64,000 bases of DNA from Strongyloides papillosus (GCA_005656395.1 SRSI01000071.1:434001-498000); one strand, 5' to 3'. Counted from the first letter of the stretch, positions 1-18,753 are shown. A program made the numbers and translations. Notes: generated from the letters alone by a model not told the origin.

Positions 1-2460
1 ACTACTGTAGGCAATAAAATTGTACTATCTATAAGGAACACTGCATTTCCATTCATATAAAATTCTCATTTGCTTGAATATTAAATAAAAGAATGACATG
101 TCAAAATTACGTCAAAGGTCCTATGTTAAATTCAAAATTCCATTTTACAAAATTTATTGCAATGGTAATAAACATTCTATAGGGTGGACAGCCAGAGCTT
201 TCCTGCTACAAATATTTTCATAACCATTACTTCAAAACAATGAGAATTGAATTTTTTAGATTAATAACATTCCTAGCTTGTCAGGTAACATATTTTTCAT
301 TAAAGTAATCTCAAACTACTCTAATATCTTAAGTACCAATAAATAATAATTAGTTACTGGTACAATAATATTACAATTACATGGAAAATAAATTAACAAA
401 CATTGTCATGAGGGAAACTTTGACTGGCCACTCTTTTAAAAGATGCAAATTTTTATATAAAAATTCAATTTTTCTATCATTATTTGAATTATGTGAGCTA
501 GAAAAAATGCAGTTATATATGTAAATTTTATTTAATGTCAAAAATTTTAATATAGCGATATTCATCTTATTTAACATGATTGTGAAAATATACTTATTTC
601 AGCTATCTATATGTTAACTTGAAGTTCGTTCTTTTTAAGCTATACAGTTTTGGTAATTACGTTATTCATTTTATTTATTCATAAACAGATAATAATATTC
701 CTGTAAAAGTAGTAATTTGTATTTTTACTATTAATAATTCAACATGTATCTATGGTTATAAATTAAAATGCAATGATTTACAGATAATATTCAACATAGA
801 TTCCATCTTCAGATAAAATTCCATTTTGGTACACACCATTTATATTTAATTTTTTTATTTAATATTCGACTTTATCTAAATATACACATAAAAGAGCAAA
901 AAGTATTTTTAAACAAAATTATGATAAATTTTTAATTCTTAATTCTCATTAATATAACAAATATAATGTATTAAGCTTATTTTATGTACAAAATTAGAAT
1001 ATTAATAGATGATTTACTTAAGTTTATTAAAACCTTTTTAAAAAAAAGCGTAATTATACAAAGGAAGATTATTTTGAATGGAATTACTATACGATAGAAT
1101 TATTTGATAAAAGAATGATTTATAATCAAATAAATACTACAGTTATATAACATTATTTGTTTTTTTTTCTTTTTTTGATATAATTATCAATAACATAAAT
1201 TTTAGCATGGGAAATATAAATTTTATTCATACAACTATAATAAGTTCTTCTGTAAAAAATTAAATCAATACCTTGTAATTTTTCCTTGTAGTTAAATTAA
1301 TATTTTCTACTGTTTTCTCCTTCGCTAAGCGTATAATGTTAAAATTTTTTTAATTGGCATCTCTATTTATTATTTTATTTGAAAATATGACACTTCATCT
1401 TTAAAAAAAGACTTAACAATAGATGTAAAAAAAATTAAAATTTTGTAAAAGTTTTTCAATTACTAAATATAATATTAAGCTAGATTTATTAAAATTTTTT
1501 AATCTAAATTGTATTATCATTTTGTCAATAAAAAACGTCACCAAGGAAATATTAAATATTTAAATTGCATATAAATTATACTAGAAGCAAGGAATTTTAT
1601 GACATGTATGTCTATTAGAAAGATTTCTATTTTCATTATGAAACTTAATATTAAATGATTAATAAAAAACTGTTAAACGATAATGCTTATATTTATGTAT
1701 AGTCAGTCATATGTAATAAAAACTCATGCAAGACGAATAAAAATAAAAAAAATACTTATAATTTTTCCAAAAATTATTAATAACAATAGTAAAAGGGAAT
1801 ATTTGAACTGAACGTATTACAAAAAATACACACTACAAATATTTGCTCAAGATGTATGTATAATAGAAGTAATAATTTTATAATAAAATTATTAAAATTG
1901 CATATACAAAATTAAGTTTTCTTGATGCGCGTTACACGATAACCTTTATAAACCTTTTCCAAAACATTGGAGACGGTAGTGATGCTGAGTGATTCACATA
2001 GATTCATAAATTCTCTTCATTAACCATAAAATGCTCTGGAATCTTTTATTATTTTATTGATCAAATATTGTTAGCATTCAACAATATTCAGTGCCCTGTT
2101 TGCTAGTGGAGTGTTTTATAAAGTAAAGAATTGTATAACAAAAGTAATTCATTATTTTTTCAGAAAAATTAAATTTACTAAAATTAAGTCCAGTTCTTTA
2201 TATCAATGAATCAACGACTTCTATCAGTCAGTCTTTTAATTATAAACAAAAAAAAACCGAACTCCCAATTTAACTTTTTGGGTTTTTAATATTGGCTAGT
2301 CGTCCGTATATACATTGTTGATAAAGATAGGATAGCATGTTTGAGTTTAAAAAAACCTCGATACTTCCATTTCAGAAAGACATAAAAAAACCAAAAGATA
2401 GTTCATTAATTTCATTTATACACTCTTATCGTTTTTTTTAATGCTAAATAAGTTAATTAC
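1..2460. repeat. Direct repeat unit 1 of a diverged ~2.1 kb tandem array, truncated by the window edge
   Basis: First of three diverged direct copies. Landmarks shared with the later copies include a GTACACACCATT-like motif near 829-840, a TCTATCATTATT motif near 470-485 and a motif near 107-121 (ttacgtcaaaggtcc). The same landmarks recur about 2.1-2.4 kb and 4.2-4.4 kb downstream. On the minus strand, short stretches read like decayed exons. One near 1925-2010 would encode an FMNLCESLSITTVSNVLEKV-like helix; another near 840-900 gives DKVEY followed by a stop. Stops and frame breaks prevent any gene model. Boundaries are approximate and the unit may begin before base 1. Confidence 0.6.
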
Positions 2461-4515
2461 ACCTAATGAATTACATCAACGGTCCTTCGTTAATGAATCA
2501 AATTTACATTTTTTATTCAACAAGAACATATTAAAAATATTAGACAAACAAAATGCTTTATAATGTTAAAATACATATTAGATAGTAAATTAAATTTTCT
2601 TCTTTCTTCTATCATTATTCTTATTACATGAAAATTATAGATGCATCTTTTTTATTTATACTTTTTTAATATTTAAACATTGTAGTATCATGAATTTCTA
2701 TCTATCATAGGAGTGTAGAGATATACTTTGTACGATTGTCCTCGTGCTAACTTGAATTTCATTCTTTTCAAGCGTAAAATTTTAATAATTACACGATTCA
2801 TTTAATTTATTACTAACCAGATACCAAAGTCTTAAAAAATATGGATAATTATTAATTTTATCATTTGAAATTCAAGATGCATCTATGGTTATACTTTAGA
2901 ATGTGATGAATTACCAATTACACTAAATAACAATCCCACCATCAAATGAAATCTTGAATTTGTACACACCATTAATATTTAATTTCTTTTTTTGAAATTC
3001 AACTTTACCAGGATGTACACATGAAAAAGCAAAAATGTCTTTAAACAAAAAAATAAATGCATATATTAAAGCATATATCAATTTGATGATAAATTTTCGA
3101 ATCTCATTAATATTACAACTGTATATTTGACTAATCTTATGCAAAGAAAAATAACTTTTATAGATGATTTATTTTAGTTTTCTAAAAACGTTTTGATTAA
3201 AATTGTTATGATGAAAATTATTTCCAATGTTATTCAATATGATACATTACTTGACTAAAGAGTGATTTACAATCAAATATATAGTAAAAAATATAAACAA
3301 ATATTTTTTTATTTTTGGTATAACTCTCATAGTAACAGGAGTTTGAATGTTAAAACATGAAATATATTCATTTGTAAATCTTCTGTAGAAAAAGAATTGT
3401 TACTTTATTATGTTTTTTAACTGTATTAATAATTTTTTTCTGTTTTAATCTCCATTTAACTGAGATACTTTTGTAATCAAAATATCAGTTTATCTCTTCA
3501 TTAATAAATGAAACATTTTCCCCTTAAAAAAGACTTATCATTCGATATAATAGAGAAAGTTTAGTATTTTCTCTTACTAAACTTAATAATTTATCATATT
3601 TATTATAACTTGTGTATGAGAATTACATTATCATTTTTCCAATGATAAAGACAACACCAAGATAAAAAACTACATTTATCACACATAAATTTTTTTCAGA
3701 AATAAAGAACTTTATTACATAATTGCGTATAAAGAAAACTGTTATATTCACTTTAAAATCTAATTATCGAACAAATAGTTAAGAAAATAACTGTTAAATG
3801 ATAATTTTTTTACCAATCTTCATTGTGATACACAATAAAATTTATTATCATAAGGTATATTATTGACAAAAAAAAGAGATGTATAATTAGACATTTTACA
3901 TAAATAAACACGATGTATAATATAATAATTTTTTAAGATGTATGCATAATAGAAATTATATTATTATCAATATTAAATAATTATATTATAGTGTGAAAAT
4001 AATGAAATTGACAAAGTTGTCAATATAAATGGATTGCTTAGGTTCCTTTAATCAACCATTATAACAGCACTTTTAGGGAAAGTGTCTTTTATGGTGCAAA
4101 ATTCATTTTACGTGATTATAATAAATGAGAGTACAGATGATTTGAGATTGAAAAAATTTATAGACCCTTGTGATACAAAAAACTTTAAACGTTTCTGTTT
4201 TCACTTCCTGATGCATCTTTCACAATAGTTCTTTCATTTTATCAATAACATCTCCTAACACAGTTAATATTGACGCAGAATTATTTAAAAGTGTATTTCA
4301 CGATAAGTAGTATTTTACCATATAAATTTATTAAAATCCCAAAAAATAATTATAAAAAATTCACTACAATTTCTGGAGATATTCGATGTATTACATCTAT
4401 TTAATAATGTTCATTATAATGAAATAACTTTACAAAGACTTAGCTTAACTTCTTGAAATAGTAAATCCATAAGTTCCCTTACCATTTGCTTAAATGTTTT
4501 ATAAGAGTACGTCAC
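2460..4515. repeat. Direct repeat unit 2 of the ~2.1 kb tandem array
   Basis: Second copy. The anchor acacaccatt lies at 2964-2973, 2133 bp after its unit 1 counterpart (831-840) and 2067 bp before its unit 3 counterpart (5031-5040). Further co-linear matches to unit 1 include the stretch near 3640 (cattatcatt) and the stretch near 3780-3800 (aactgttaaa). It carries the longest surviving open frame of the family (minus strand, 2923-3144). A second minus-strand fragment near 4225-4275 (SASILTVLGDVIDKM) aligns with the helix-like fragment of unit 1, which suggests one ancestral coding sequence. Confidence 0.6.
2923..3144 (-). pseudogene. Short signal-peptide-like ORF, best-preserved relic of the tandem family
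   Basis: A 73-codon ATG frame with a hydrophobic stretch (FIIKLIYALIYAFIFLF, residues ~18-34) followed by a short basic tail containing CVHPGKVEFQKKK and LNINGVY. I do not recognise it. The frame is broken in the sister copies. Where this copy has a CAA glutamine codon, units 1 and 3 both have TAA, and unit 3 also carries a one-base deletion just downstream. The shared stop may be the ancestral end of the protein and this copy a read-through. It could be the first exon of a decayed secreted-protein gene, a live tiny gene, or chance. Relic status is inferred from the neighbouring copies. Confidence 0.35.
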
Positions 4516-5600
4516 GTCACTAAGTGATGCCAAAGTTCCTTTGTAAAAGAGTAAAATAGACTTCTTATTAAATACAATTATTGATAAGTTATTATATTAA
4601 AAAAAACACTTTATGTGAGCATGCTAATCATTAGGTAGCAAAATAAATTTTTTTCCTTCTCTACCGATTTTTTGATTATATGAGCTATTAATGATAAAAT
4701 ATTTTAAAGGTATAATTCGTTTAAGATAGGCATAAATATTGTCAATGATATCCTTTCTCTTTTACATGAATGTAAAAAAATACTTAGTACTGTTATCATT
4801 ACTCCAACATGAAATTAATTCTTTTTGAAGTATACAATTTTAATAATTAAATTATTCATTATATTTAATCGTAAACGGATACTAATATTTAAAAAAAAGG
4901 AATAGTTTATAAATTTGCTATTTAAAATCCAAGATTCATCTATGATTATACTTTAAAATAGAATAAATTATTAATTATATTTAATAAAAATTCTACGTTC
5001 GGATAAAATTTCGCTTTTGTACACACCATTAATATTTAATTTTTTATTTAGTATTCAACCTTATCGCCATATAAATATAAAAGAGCAAAAAATATTTTTA
5101 ATCAACAAAATTAATGCAAATATCTATGTATATCTCAATTTGGCAATAGATTTTTAATTTTTGATTCTCATTAATATGATAGTAGTTATATTTATCTAAT
5201 TTAATAATCACAAAACAGAACTTTTATAGATGAATTAATTTAGTTTACAAAAAACGTTTCCTATAGATAATTTTATGATAAAAATAAAATATTTCTAATG
5301 GAATTGTGATATGACAAAATTTTTCTATTAGTTAATGATTTACAATCAAATATATTCTAAAAATATAAATTGTTGATTTTTCTTTTTTTTGTCATCTGTC
5401 AACGACAAGACTAATTTGAATTTGATAATAATGGTTATTAAAGTATTTTTTGTCATTGATCTTAAATTTTTTTAAAAAGAATGAAGCTTTATGTTAGTAG
5501 ATAATATTAAATTTTTTATCTTTCAAGATAATTAAAGAAGGTTAATGATGTGTCAATGTAGATATCTTAAGAAATTGATAAAATTTCTTCCTACATTTAC
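4515..5600. repeat. Direct repeat unit 3 of the ~2.1 kb tandem array, shorter
   Basis: Third copy, covering roughly the first half of the unit before the steroid reductase gene begins. It repeats the gatgccaaagttcc, ATATGAGCTA and acacaccatt anchors and the following AAAGAGCAAAAA run (about 5077). On the minus strand around 4430-4560 there is a 44-codon open stretch ending KVISL-stop, including KQMVRELMDLLFQEV. This is coding-like but has no visible start. The right boundary is approximate. Confidence 0.5.
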
Positions 5601-5763
5601 ATAACAATACCTTATAATATTGTAATAGTATTTCTATTTGGAAATTTATTTTAAAGATATATCTTTTGCATTTAGTAGCAAATTTTCCACGTGACATATA
5701 CTTTTTCAATAGTCAAAAACAATAAGATTTGATTATTCAATTGTATAACAAAAAGATTTTGTT

Positions 5764-6614
5764 ATGGATATTATTAAGGAGACCTGTTTTAATTTCTTAA
5801 AAATTGATGTGTTACCAAGTTGGCTTAATTATATATCATTTAGTTACATCTTTTTTGGTGTCACAACCTCTATAATGTTAATTTATGGTTTTAAAGCATC
5901 ATATGGAAGGTATAATAAAGATGCCTTTTTCAAATCTATTACCTTGAATCCACGTCTTTCATGGATGTTACAGGAGATGCCTTCTTTTGTTATACCATGT
6001 TATTTAATTATAACAAGATATAATGATTATAATTTATATAAATTATTTGTTACATCTTTATTTGTAGTACATTATTTTCATAGGTAAATTTAATTACCAT
6101 TTTATTTTTTTAAATTAAGATTTTAAGGTCAATAATATATCCAATGTTGATGAAATCAAAAAATCCAGTACCTATAGAAATTTTTTTATCAGCCTTTACA
6201 TTTTGTACTATCAATGGAGCACTTCAGGGATTTTCACATTTGTTATATATAGATTATAATTATGATAATATGTGGACACTCTCAACATTGTTTGGATTTT
6301 TATTGTATTTATCAGGAATGTTTATAAATATTGAAGCTGATCATATACTAAGAAATTTAAGAAAAAAAGATGAGACAGGATATAAAATTCCCGTTGGTGG
6401 AGCATTTAAATATATAACATGTGCAAATTATTTTGGAGAAATAGTTGAATGGATTGGTTATTTTATAGTGGCAAAATCATTTCCTAGTTTAGCATTTGCA
6501 TTTTTTACAATTGCAAATATTGGTCCACGAGCTCTCCAACATCATCAATGGTATTTGCAAAAGTTTGATGACTACCCTAAAAATAGGAAAGCTTTAATTC
6601 CATTTATCTTATAA
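5764..6614 (+). CDS. 3-oxo-5-alpha-steroid 4-dehydrogenase (steroid 5-alpha-reductase, SRD5A1/2 type)
   Basis: Two exons, 5764-6083 and 6128-6614, with a 44-bp intron (GTAAAT..TTAAG) splitting an Arg codon. The product is 268 aa, close to the ~255-260 aa of vertebrate SRD5A1/2. It is an ER multi-pass membrane enzyme that reduces the delta-4,5 bond of 3-oxo steroids with NADPH. Visible family hallmarks are QEMPSF (Gln70-Glu71, matching the catalytic Gln-Glu of human SRD5A2), VHYFHR (Tyr104, matching the second catalytic residue) and the cofactor-side block ANYFGEIVEWIGY near 206-218. The C-terminus, RKALIPFIL, is nearly identical to vertebrate 5-alpha-reductases. Worm substrates are unknown; sterol or dafachronic-acid-like metabolism is inference. 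The start is the only reasonable in-frame ATG. An AATAAA lies 21 bp past the stop. Confidence 0.93.
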
Positions 6615-6634
6615 TTAAAGTACAGAAATTCTGA

Positions 6635-6640
6635 AATAAA
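6635..6640 (+). terminator. Poly(A) signal AATAAA of the 5-alpha-reductase gene
   Basis: Canonical AATAAA 21 bp downstream of the stop codon, followed by a T-rich stretch. Confidence 0.6.
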
Positions 6641-12795
<6,155 letters not shown>

Positions 12796-14148
12796 AAATT
12801 AGTTTCCTACAAAGCATATTGTGAAAATATATATTTATGAGAAAAAACTTTTTGTAAAATAAGAAGTCTATCATTAAAATTATATTTATATAATAACTTT
12901 ATATATTTTATTTATATTCTCAGTTATCTTTTGTACATTAAATTTCAAAAGATTATATAACAACTGAAAATGGAAATAAAAATATGAATAAGAAAACTGG
13001 AAGTATAAACTTTTTATTTAACAAAAAATAAGAATAAAATTAATGGCACGGGCTATGAATAATTGGATGTGGAAACAGTTTGTATCAATATTTCATCCCT
13101 ATGAATAGACACAGCAGGATGGAATGATTTGTTTTTGAAGATATAAAAAAGTTTAACATAATTGAATAAATCAGCATTTAATAAAAAAATAAATACATAA
13201 ATGCATATATCTATAGATGTGTTTTTGAAGCAAAATATATGTTTATCTATTATACATTATTAGCATCTTTTTTGTTTATATGTTAAATACCATCAAATTT
13301 TTTTACACTATTAAATAAATAAAATTATCTTTTGATATTTTTTTTGAATTTTATTATCAATAAAATATTATTATATTTGTTTTATGATAAAAATTACCTA
13401 TCATAAAGTTTTTTTTATTTTCTCAAATTTATTATTTTCCTTATATAAATTACTTTAAAATAAAAATAGCATTTATTTTTATTATATTACTAGTTGTACC
13501 TTTTAAAATTGAAATAAATGTATTATATTTAATTTAAATTATCGTTTATTTTTGGAATATATGTTATTTATTCAATTTTTATTCACCTTATTTCACAATG
13601 AAATATGAAATACAAATAATATTATATCAAAAATATTAAACTCCTAAATGTTGTTATTATTATAAAAATGGGTTGTCATTCCATAAAAACATCAACTTTT
13701 AAATGTTTGTTTAGTATCAAAAAAGGGAAATTTTAAGTTTCAGGAGGCAGAGAAGTTACTTGACATTTAAATAAACCTTCTACTATTATGATATACTTTA
13801 AATTATTACCCCACTCAATTACACATACTACTTATCGTTCTCGGAGATATATTTGTTTTACATAAATTTAGATTTTTTACTTTTATTTTTTTAAGAACAT
13901 TAAAGTATTTTTATATCTCATTTATCCAATTATTGTTTTCCCACTTGATGAATGATAATTCCTTAATTAATTCTCAAATTATTAATATATCATGCTAATA
14001 TATAATATCGAGAGGAAATGTGAATATTTTATGTTACTTATTTATTATAGTTATGTTAATAATCATATAACAGGCAATTCTTGACACAATTTTTAACAAC
14101 ACACCAATCAAAAGTTTTTGTAATTTTTTTCATTATTTTCTTTATACA
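12796..14148. other. 3' UTR of the SEC14L-like gene, then intergenic DNA
   Basis: The first ~190 bp are probably 3' UTR, ending near the AATAAA at 12975-12980. The remainder is AT-rich with no supported gene. A 21-codon ATG frame at 13043-13108 is too short and isolated to call. Confidence 0.5.
12975..12980 (+). terminator. Poly(A) signal AATAAA of the SEC14L-like gene
   Basis: First canonical AATAAA on the plus strand after the stop at 12795, about 180 bp downstream. It implies a longer 3' UTR than its neighbours have. Confidence 0.4.
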
Positions 14149-15078
14149 ATGAATTGTCTATTTGAAATAATATTTTCGATATTTTTTGTTATAAACAATA
14201 TACAAATGGTTGTGATAGTTGATAAAAGTTTCAAATGTATCACAGGTAGGTGAATAATATTGATGTTATTATTATTTCCCTAATTTTTAGATTCAAAAAT
14301 TCAATTATCTTATCTTTTCTTCACATTACCAAAGCAACCATGCTATTGTGAGGCATCATGGAATGAGGTTGTGTGTAAAAATAAGGAAAACTATATGAAG
14401 ATGTCTAAAGAAGTTACACCATCACTATGTATCTGCCAAAAATACTCACACTCTAATGAGAAGTGCCTTCAATTTATGATGAGGTGTGTAGCAAGGAATA
14501 GGACATTACAAAAAAGTGATTCTAAAAAATCATATTCTTTAAAAAATAACTATAAATATAAAGTTTCATTGGGAAAGAGGAGGAATAATTTATGTTCATG
14601 TTGTTTTAATCAACCAGATGAGTATTGTGATCATTTTTCGTGTAATGAAATGGTACCATACTTTGAAAAAGACAAAGAAACATCATGTAACTGTTTTACA
14701 ACACTTAATTTTCCTTATTATATTTGTAATAGCTCTACGAGTAGTGTTATTGAATCAGAGGGAATATTAAATTCTCATGTCCCAGAGAATTTTAAATATA
14801 GCAAGAAGAATAAATTAAGTGAAAATTATGAGATTGATAAGAATTATAATGTGATATCATCTGAGTTGAAGAAAAATAGCGAAAAACCATCAACTGGAAT
14901 GAAAATTTTAACTAATGGTATTCTAATAAATATTTGTGGAGGTTTAGTGTTAATTTTAGTTGTTGGTTTGATAGCTTGTTTTGTAACAAATAACACAAAA
15001 AATAGTTCTCAAAGATCTCGTAGTCAGATAGTTGATCCAAATACTGAATTTTTAATGGATCAACGGACAAATGTTTAG
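14149..15078 (+). CDS. Orphan Cys-rich single-pass membrane protein
   Basis: Two exons, 14149-14245 and 14291-15078, with a 45-bp intron (GTAGGT..TTTTTAG, phase 1), giving 294 aa. An N-terminal hydrophobic segment (NCLFEIIFSIFFVINN) reads as a signal peptide. The ectodomain carries paired cysteines in CxC and CC spacing (CYCEASW, CICQKYS, LCSCCFN, CDHFSC, CNCF) and a basic linker. A transmembrane helix near residues 247-270 (LINICGGLVLILVVGLIACF) leads to a ~25-residue tail. This is a type I topology. The Cys spacing loosely recalls GDNF-receptor/GAS1 modules, but I cannot assign a family. The first exon is my addition; it gives phase-consistent splicing and a signal peptide that the longer exon lacks. 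Confidence 0.7.
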
Positions 15079-18000
15079 TCTTTTCTTTTTAAAAATGGAT
15101 TTTTATATATTTTTCATAATTTTTTGTAAATTGTAATGGAATTCTTACTTTAGATAAGGTATATTACGAATAGATTTTAGTAAATTTCTACATTTGTGTA
15201 ATGATTTATTTTTAATTGTAATATAATTTTCGATAATTAATAATAATGCTTGTAGAAATGTTTATCACAAAGATTTCAAAAATATATGTTATATAAAACT
15301 GAGTTTAAAAGTTTAATTTATTATAAATCTTTTTACATTATATAGTAGGATTCTTGGGAACTTTTATTGTAAACAAATAATTAATTAACCAGAGTGGATA
15401 TGAAAAAAGAAATAAATAATATTCAGGGATAGATTAAATAACACATATTGACAATCATTTAGTAAATGCCAATTAGAATATGGGATAATTAAAAGGACAA
15501 AGTGCTAGATTTTATTCAAAAGCTGCATTTTAGAGTTATATGAATTTCCTGTTTGATTCCAGGTGACTCAAAATTAAACATTTATGGCATTTCACAAGTG
15601 ATTATATTTAATACATTATTATACATTCAGAGTAAAGTTTCATCGATTTTATGTCTAAAAAAATCAAATGTTTCACATATTGTTACTGAAACAATGTGGT
15701 AAAATCTATGATAATTATTTCAAATTTCATTTTTCATTCCAACAGTTATGAAAAAATATCCAGTAAACTTTTTTTTAAGAGCAAAAAAAAATTCAAGTTA
15801 GAAAAAAATAATTAAATTTTTAAGTTATTTCTCAATAAAGTTTTTATAAAAAATTGTTGACAAACAAATATACATGTTTTATTTTCGATTTTATAGACTT
15901 TTTTAAGTGAAACATTTACATCAACTAGTGTGGTATTTATAGAGTGATTAATTATCATTTATCTTTCTTCATATATAGAATATTTAGTAAACTATATTTA
16001 TAGTTAATTATATTAAAAAAACAAATTTAAAAGAATGTTATAAAGATCTATATTGATAGAAAGTAAAAACTATGGTATTAAAAAATAGGAAAAGAGATAG
16101 AAAGAGAGAGAGAAAAAGTGAAAAAGATATATTAGGAAACGGATAAAAATTACAATATCCTTTATCTTCTATATAATTAATCCTATTCCTTTTTATTTTT
16201 TTAACTTCTACCAAATGTATTTTAATACCTATCATTAAAATAAAAGTTTGACAATTGCATCATGTATGAACAATAAAGTTATTTAGATTAAAATTTTTAA
16301 TGTTTAACTATTAAAATATGCTTTTATAGAAAAAACTGGATTAAAAAAGGTTCATTCTTAATTTATCATTATCATCCCAAACAACTAACCATACATAAAG
16401 TGTTTATTATAATTATTGTCAAATTAATTAAAAATAAACTTGAAAAATAAGATAATGTCTATGATTAAATATAAATAAATATATCAAGTTCACCTTAAAT
16501 CAAAAATATTATATGTTTCTCAACGATAAGTTATAATGGTTTGGATGATGAATTAAAATTAATTTTTATCATTTAGTTTAAAAAAAGATATAATATTTGT
16601 TATTATAACATTTGATTTTTTTCTTTTTTGTTACTCTCACATGGGAAAATAGTTATTTTCATTAGTAATACTTTTAAAGAAATAAAAAAACAGTTTATTT
16701 ATGAGTTTTTTCTTTGAATGATTAATATTCGAGTAAAATTTAGTTAGAAAATTGTAAAAACAAAATTGTGTTTGTATGAAGTTTAGTGTGTAAAAATACC
16801 AAAATAATAGGATAAAAAAATTTGATTGGAGTGAAGGTAAATTCTTTTGGTGAGCTTAAAGAAAAGAATTTACCAAAATATCTTAAAACATTTAGTAAAT
16901 TTTTATTTATTTTATTTTTTTATTAATGATCAAACATCAAGGTAGATCTATACATTGTAAACAACATCATTTTGAAACTCTATCCAATCTATTTTTATCT
17001 TAAAGGAAGTTTTATCTTACTTTATCATTTTAATGATAGGTAATATAAAAAAATGGTTCATTATTTTACATGATATTTTGAAATTTGATTTTAATTGAAT
17101 TATATGGTGTCCTTTAAAATTTTAATTTATTAGTAATAGTAAAAATTAAAATTTTTACAAGGTATAATTATTAGATTTAAAAATAAATGAAACTTGATGA
17201 GTGCAGTAAAGTTTATAAAATTAGAATAAACAATTATATTAAAAAGGTAAAAATTTATATAATTTTTCAATGCAAGCTGGATTATTTAAACTTCTTATAC
17301 CTTTAAAATTATACTCTTATTTGTAACAAAATAATATAATAAAATTAATATGATGATAAGTTAAGTGTTTATGCTTTGGGGCTTGTATTAATTAGTTGTT
17401 TTTAAAAAGGTATCATATCTATCACATTAATTTTAGAAACATATTTTAACATTGACAACAAGCTTATTATTTTGAGAAGATATAATAGAATTATACATGA
17501 ATTAGATCCCGTGTAAATTATTCTACAAGTTAATTTGTATCTTTTTTTAGTTATTTTTTTTGTATTAAAAAAATAGGATTTATAAGTTGTCAATATAAAA
17601 TATGATTAATTGTAACAAACCAATTACAATTGATACGATAAAGAACTTGTTCTATATATGATAAAAAAAACATTCCAGGTATCTAGAAACTTTATGTGAC
17701 ATTAAATAAATCTTATTTATTTATCAAAAAAAAGCAGCTTATCAGTACATGAAAAATTTTTTTAGCAAATTTCTATGTCAAAAACTTATTATTCTTACCC
17801 AATCCCACCCTAATCGTTTTAATAGATTTAAAAGAATGTAAACTTGTATGGGTTTTCAATTAAAATTAATAAAAAAATTTAGTAATCAGTTATATAAGCC
17901 TGGTTTTAAAGCTTTTTATTTATTAATAAACTAACCTTTGTTTTACATCAGCCGTCATAATTCATTAACAAAATTATTTCATGATGTTTAGTAAGGTAAA

Positions 18001-18753
18001 TTATCCAGATAAAAGATGAAAAATTTTTAAAATTTTATCATTTTATGTTCAGAAATTTTTCATAATATTAATTTACATATTTATATATATAATCTTTTAT
18101 TAAGATAGTTTTAATATAAAAATTATCTATTTAAATTTAAAGTATTTAAATTTTAACTCTTTTTTACTTAACTTTATTTACAAAATATTTCAAACCTAGA
18201 ATAAGATAAGTGTTATTAAATAGAGGTTACAATTAATTTTATTTTGTAAGTACTATTGTCTATAGTAGGTAAACTTTTTTATGGAGCATTTAAAATTTTT
18301 TAAAGTTAAATGCCCACAATTTTATACTACACCATTATAAAAATATTATATATATCAGATGTATTATATTTTAAGAAATGATAACATTATTCTTTTCATG
18401 TTATATACAATTGTTGTCATAAATTACCAAATTAATAGAATTAAATATACATCATCATACACATATGTAGACGCTCCGATTCTTTTCTGGATTTTAGGCT
18501 CTCTAAACTTTGTAAGACTGGGGTGTTATTAAATAATCACCTTCACTCCATTATACTTAATCACATTAAACATATATCTATACATATATATAAAATTTTT
18601 GTTTTGTAGGCGTACCTTAAAGAAGATTCAAATTAACAAAAATCTTTTATCCACTAAAATTCATTCAGGTAAAATTTTATCGCTATCTTTTCTTTGTATA
18701 AATTTGTTCAAAAGTTTTGTAGTTGGTAAAATTTATTAATTAAATAGAGAATA
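15079..18753. other. Intergenic AT-rich DNA upstream of the peroxidase gene
   Basis: About 3.7 kb with no supported gene. The last ~330 bp (18430-18750) are less monotonous and hold a TTTTGTAG at about 18602-18609, so a 5' non-coding exon or promoter of the peroxidase gene may lie there. Confidence 0.5.
16091..16120. repeat. Purine (GA) microsatellite-like run
   Basis: Short purine tract with repeated GA steps (aaagagagagagaaaaag). It creates a low-complexity Leu/Phe/Ser reading frame on the minus strand that should not be taken for a gene. Confidence 0.6.

Noticed and set aside
13043..13108. 21-codon ATG frame (MARAMNNWMWKQFVSIFHPYE) just downstream of the SEC14L-like gene
   Set aside because: Interesting composition, but too short, with no splice sites or signal peptide, and just past the likely poly(A) site.
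16038..16235. Minus-strand 65-codon frame rich in Leu/Phe/Ser
   Set aside because: Produced by the GA/CT simple repeat; no gene features.
17402..17593. Minus-strand 63-codon frame
   Set aside because: Begins with TTG, low complexity, no splice or family evidence.
18510..18535. Imperfect palindrome gtgttattaaataatcac near the peroxidase promoter
   Set aside because: Arms do not match well enough; likely chance in AT-rich sequence.
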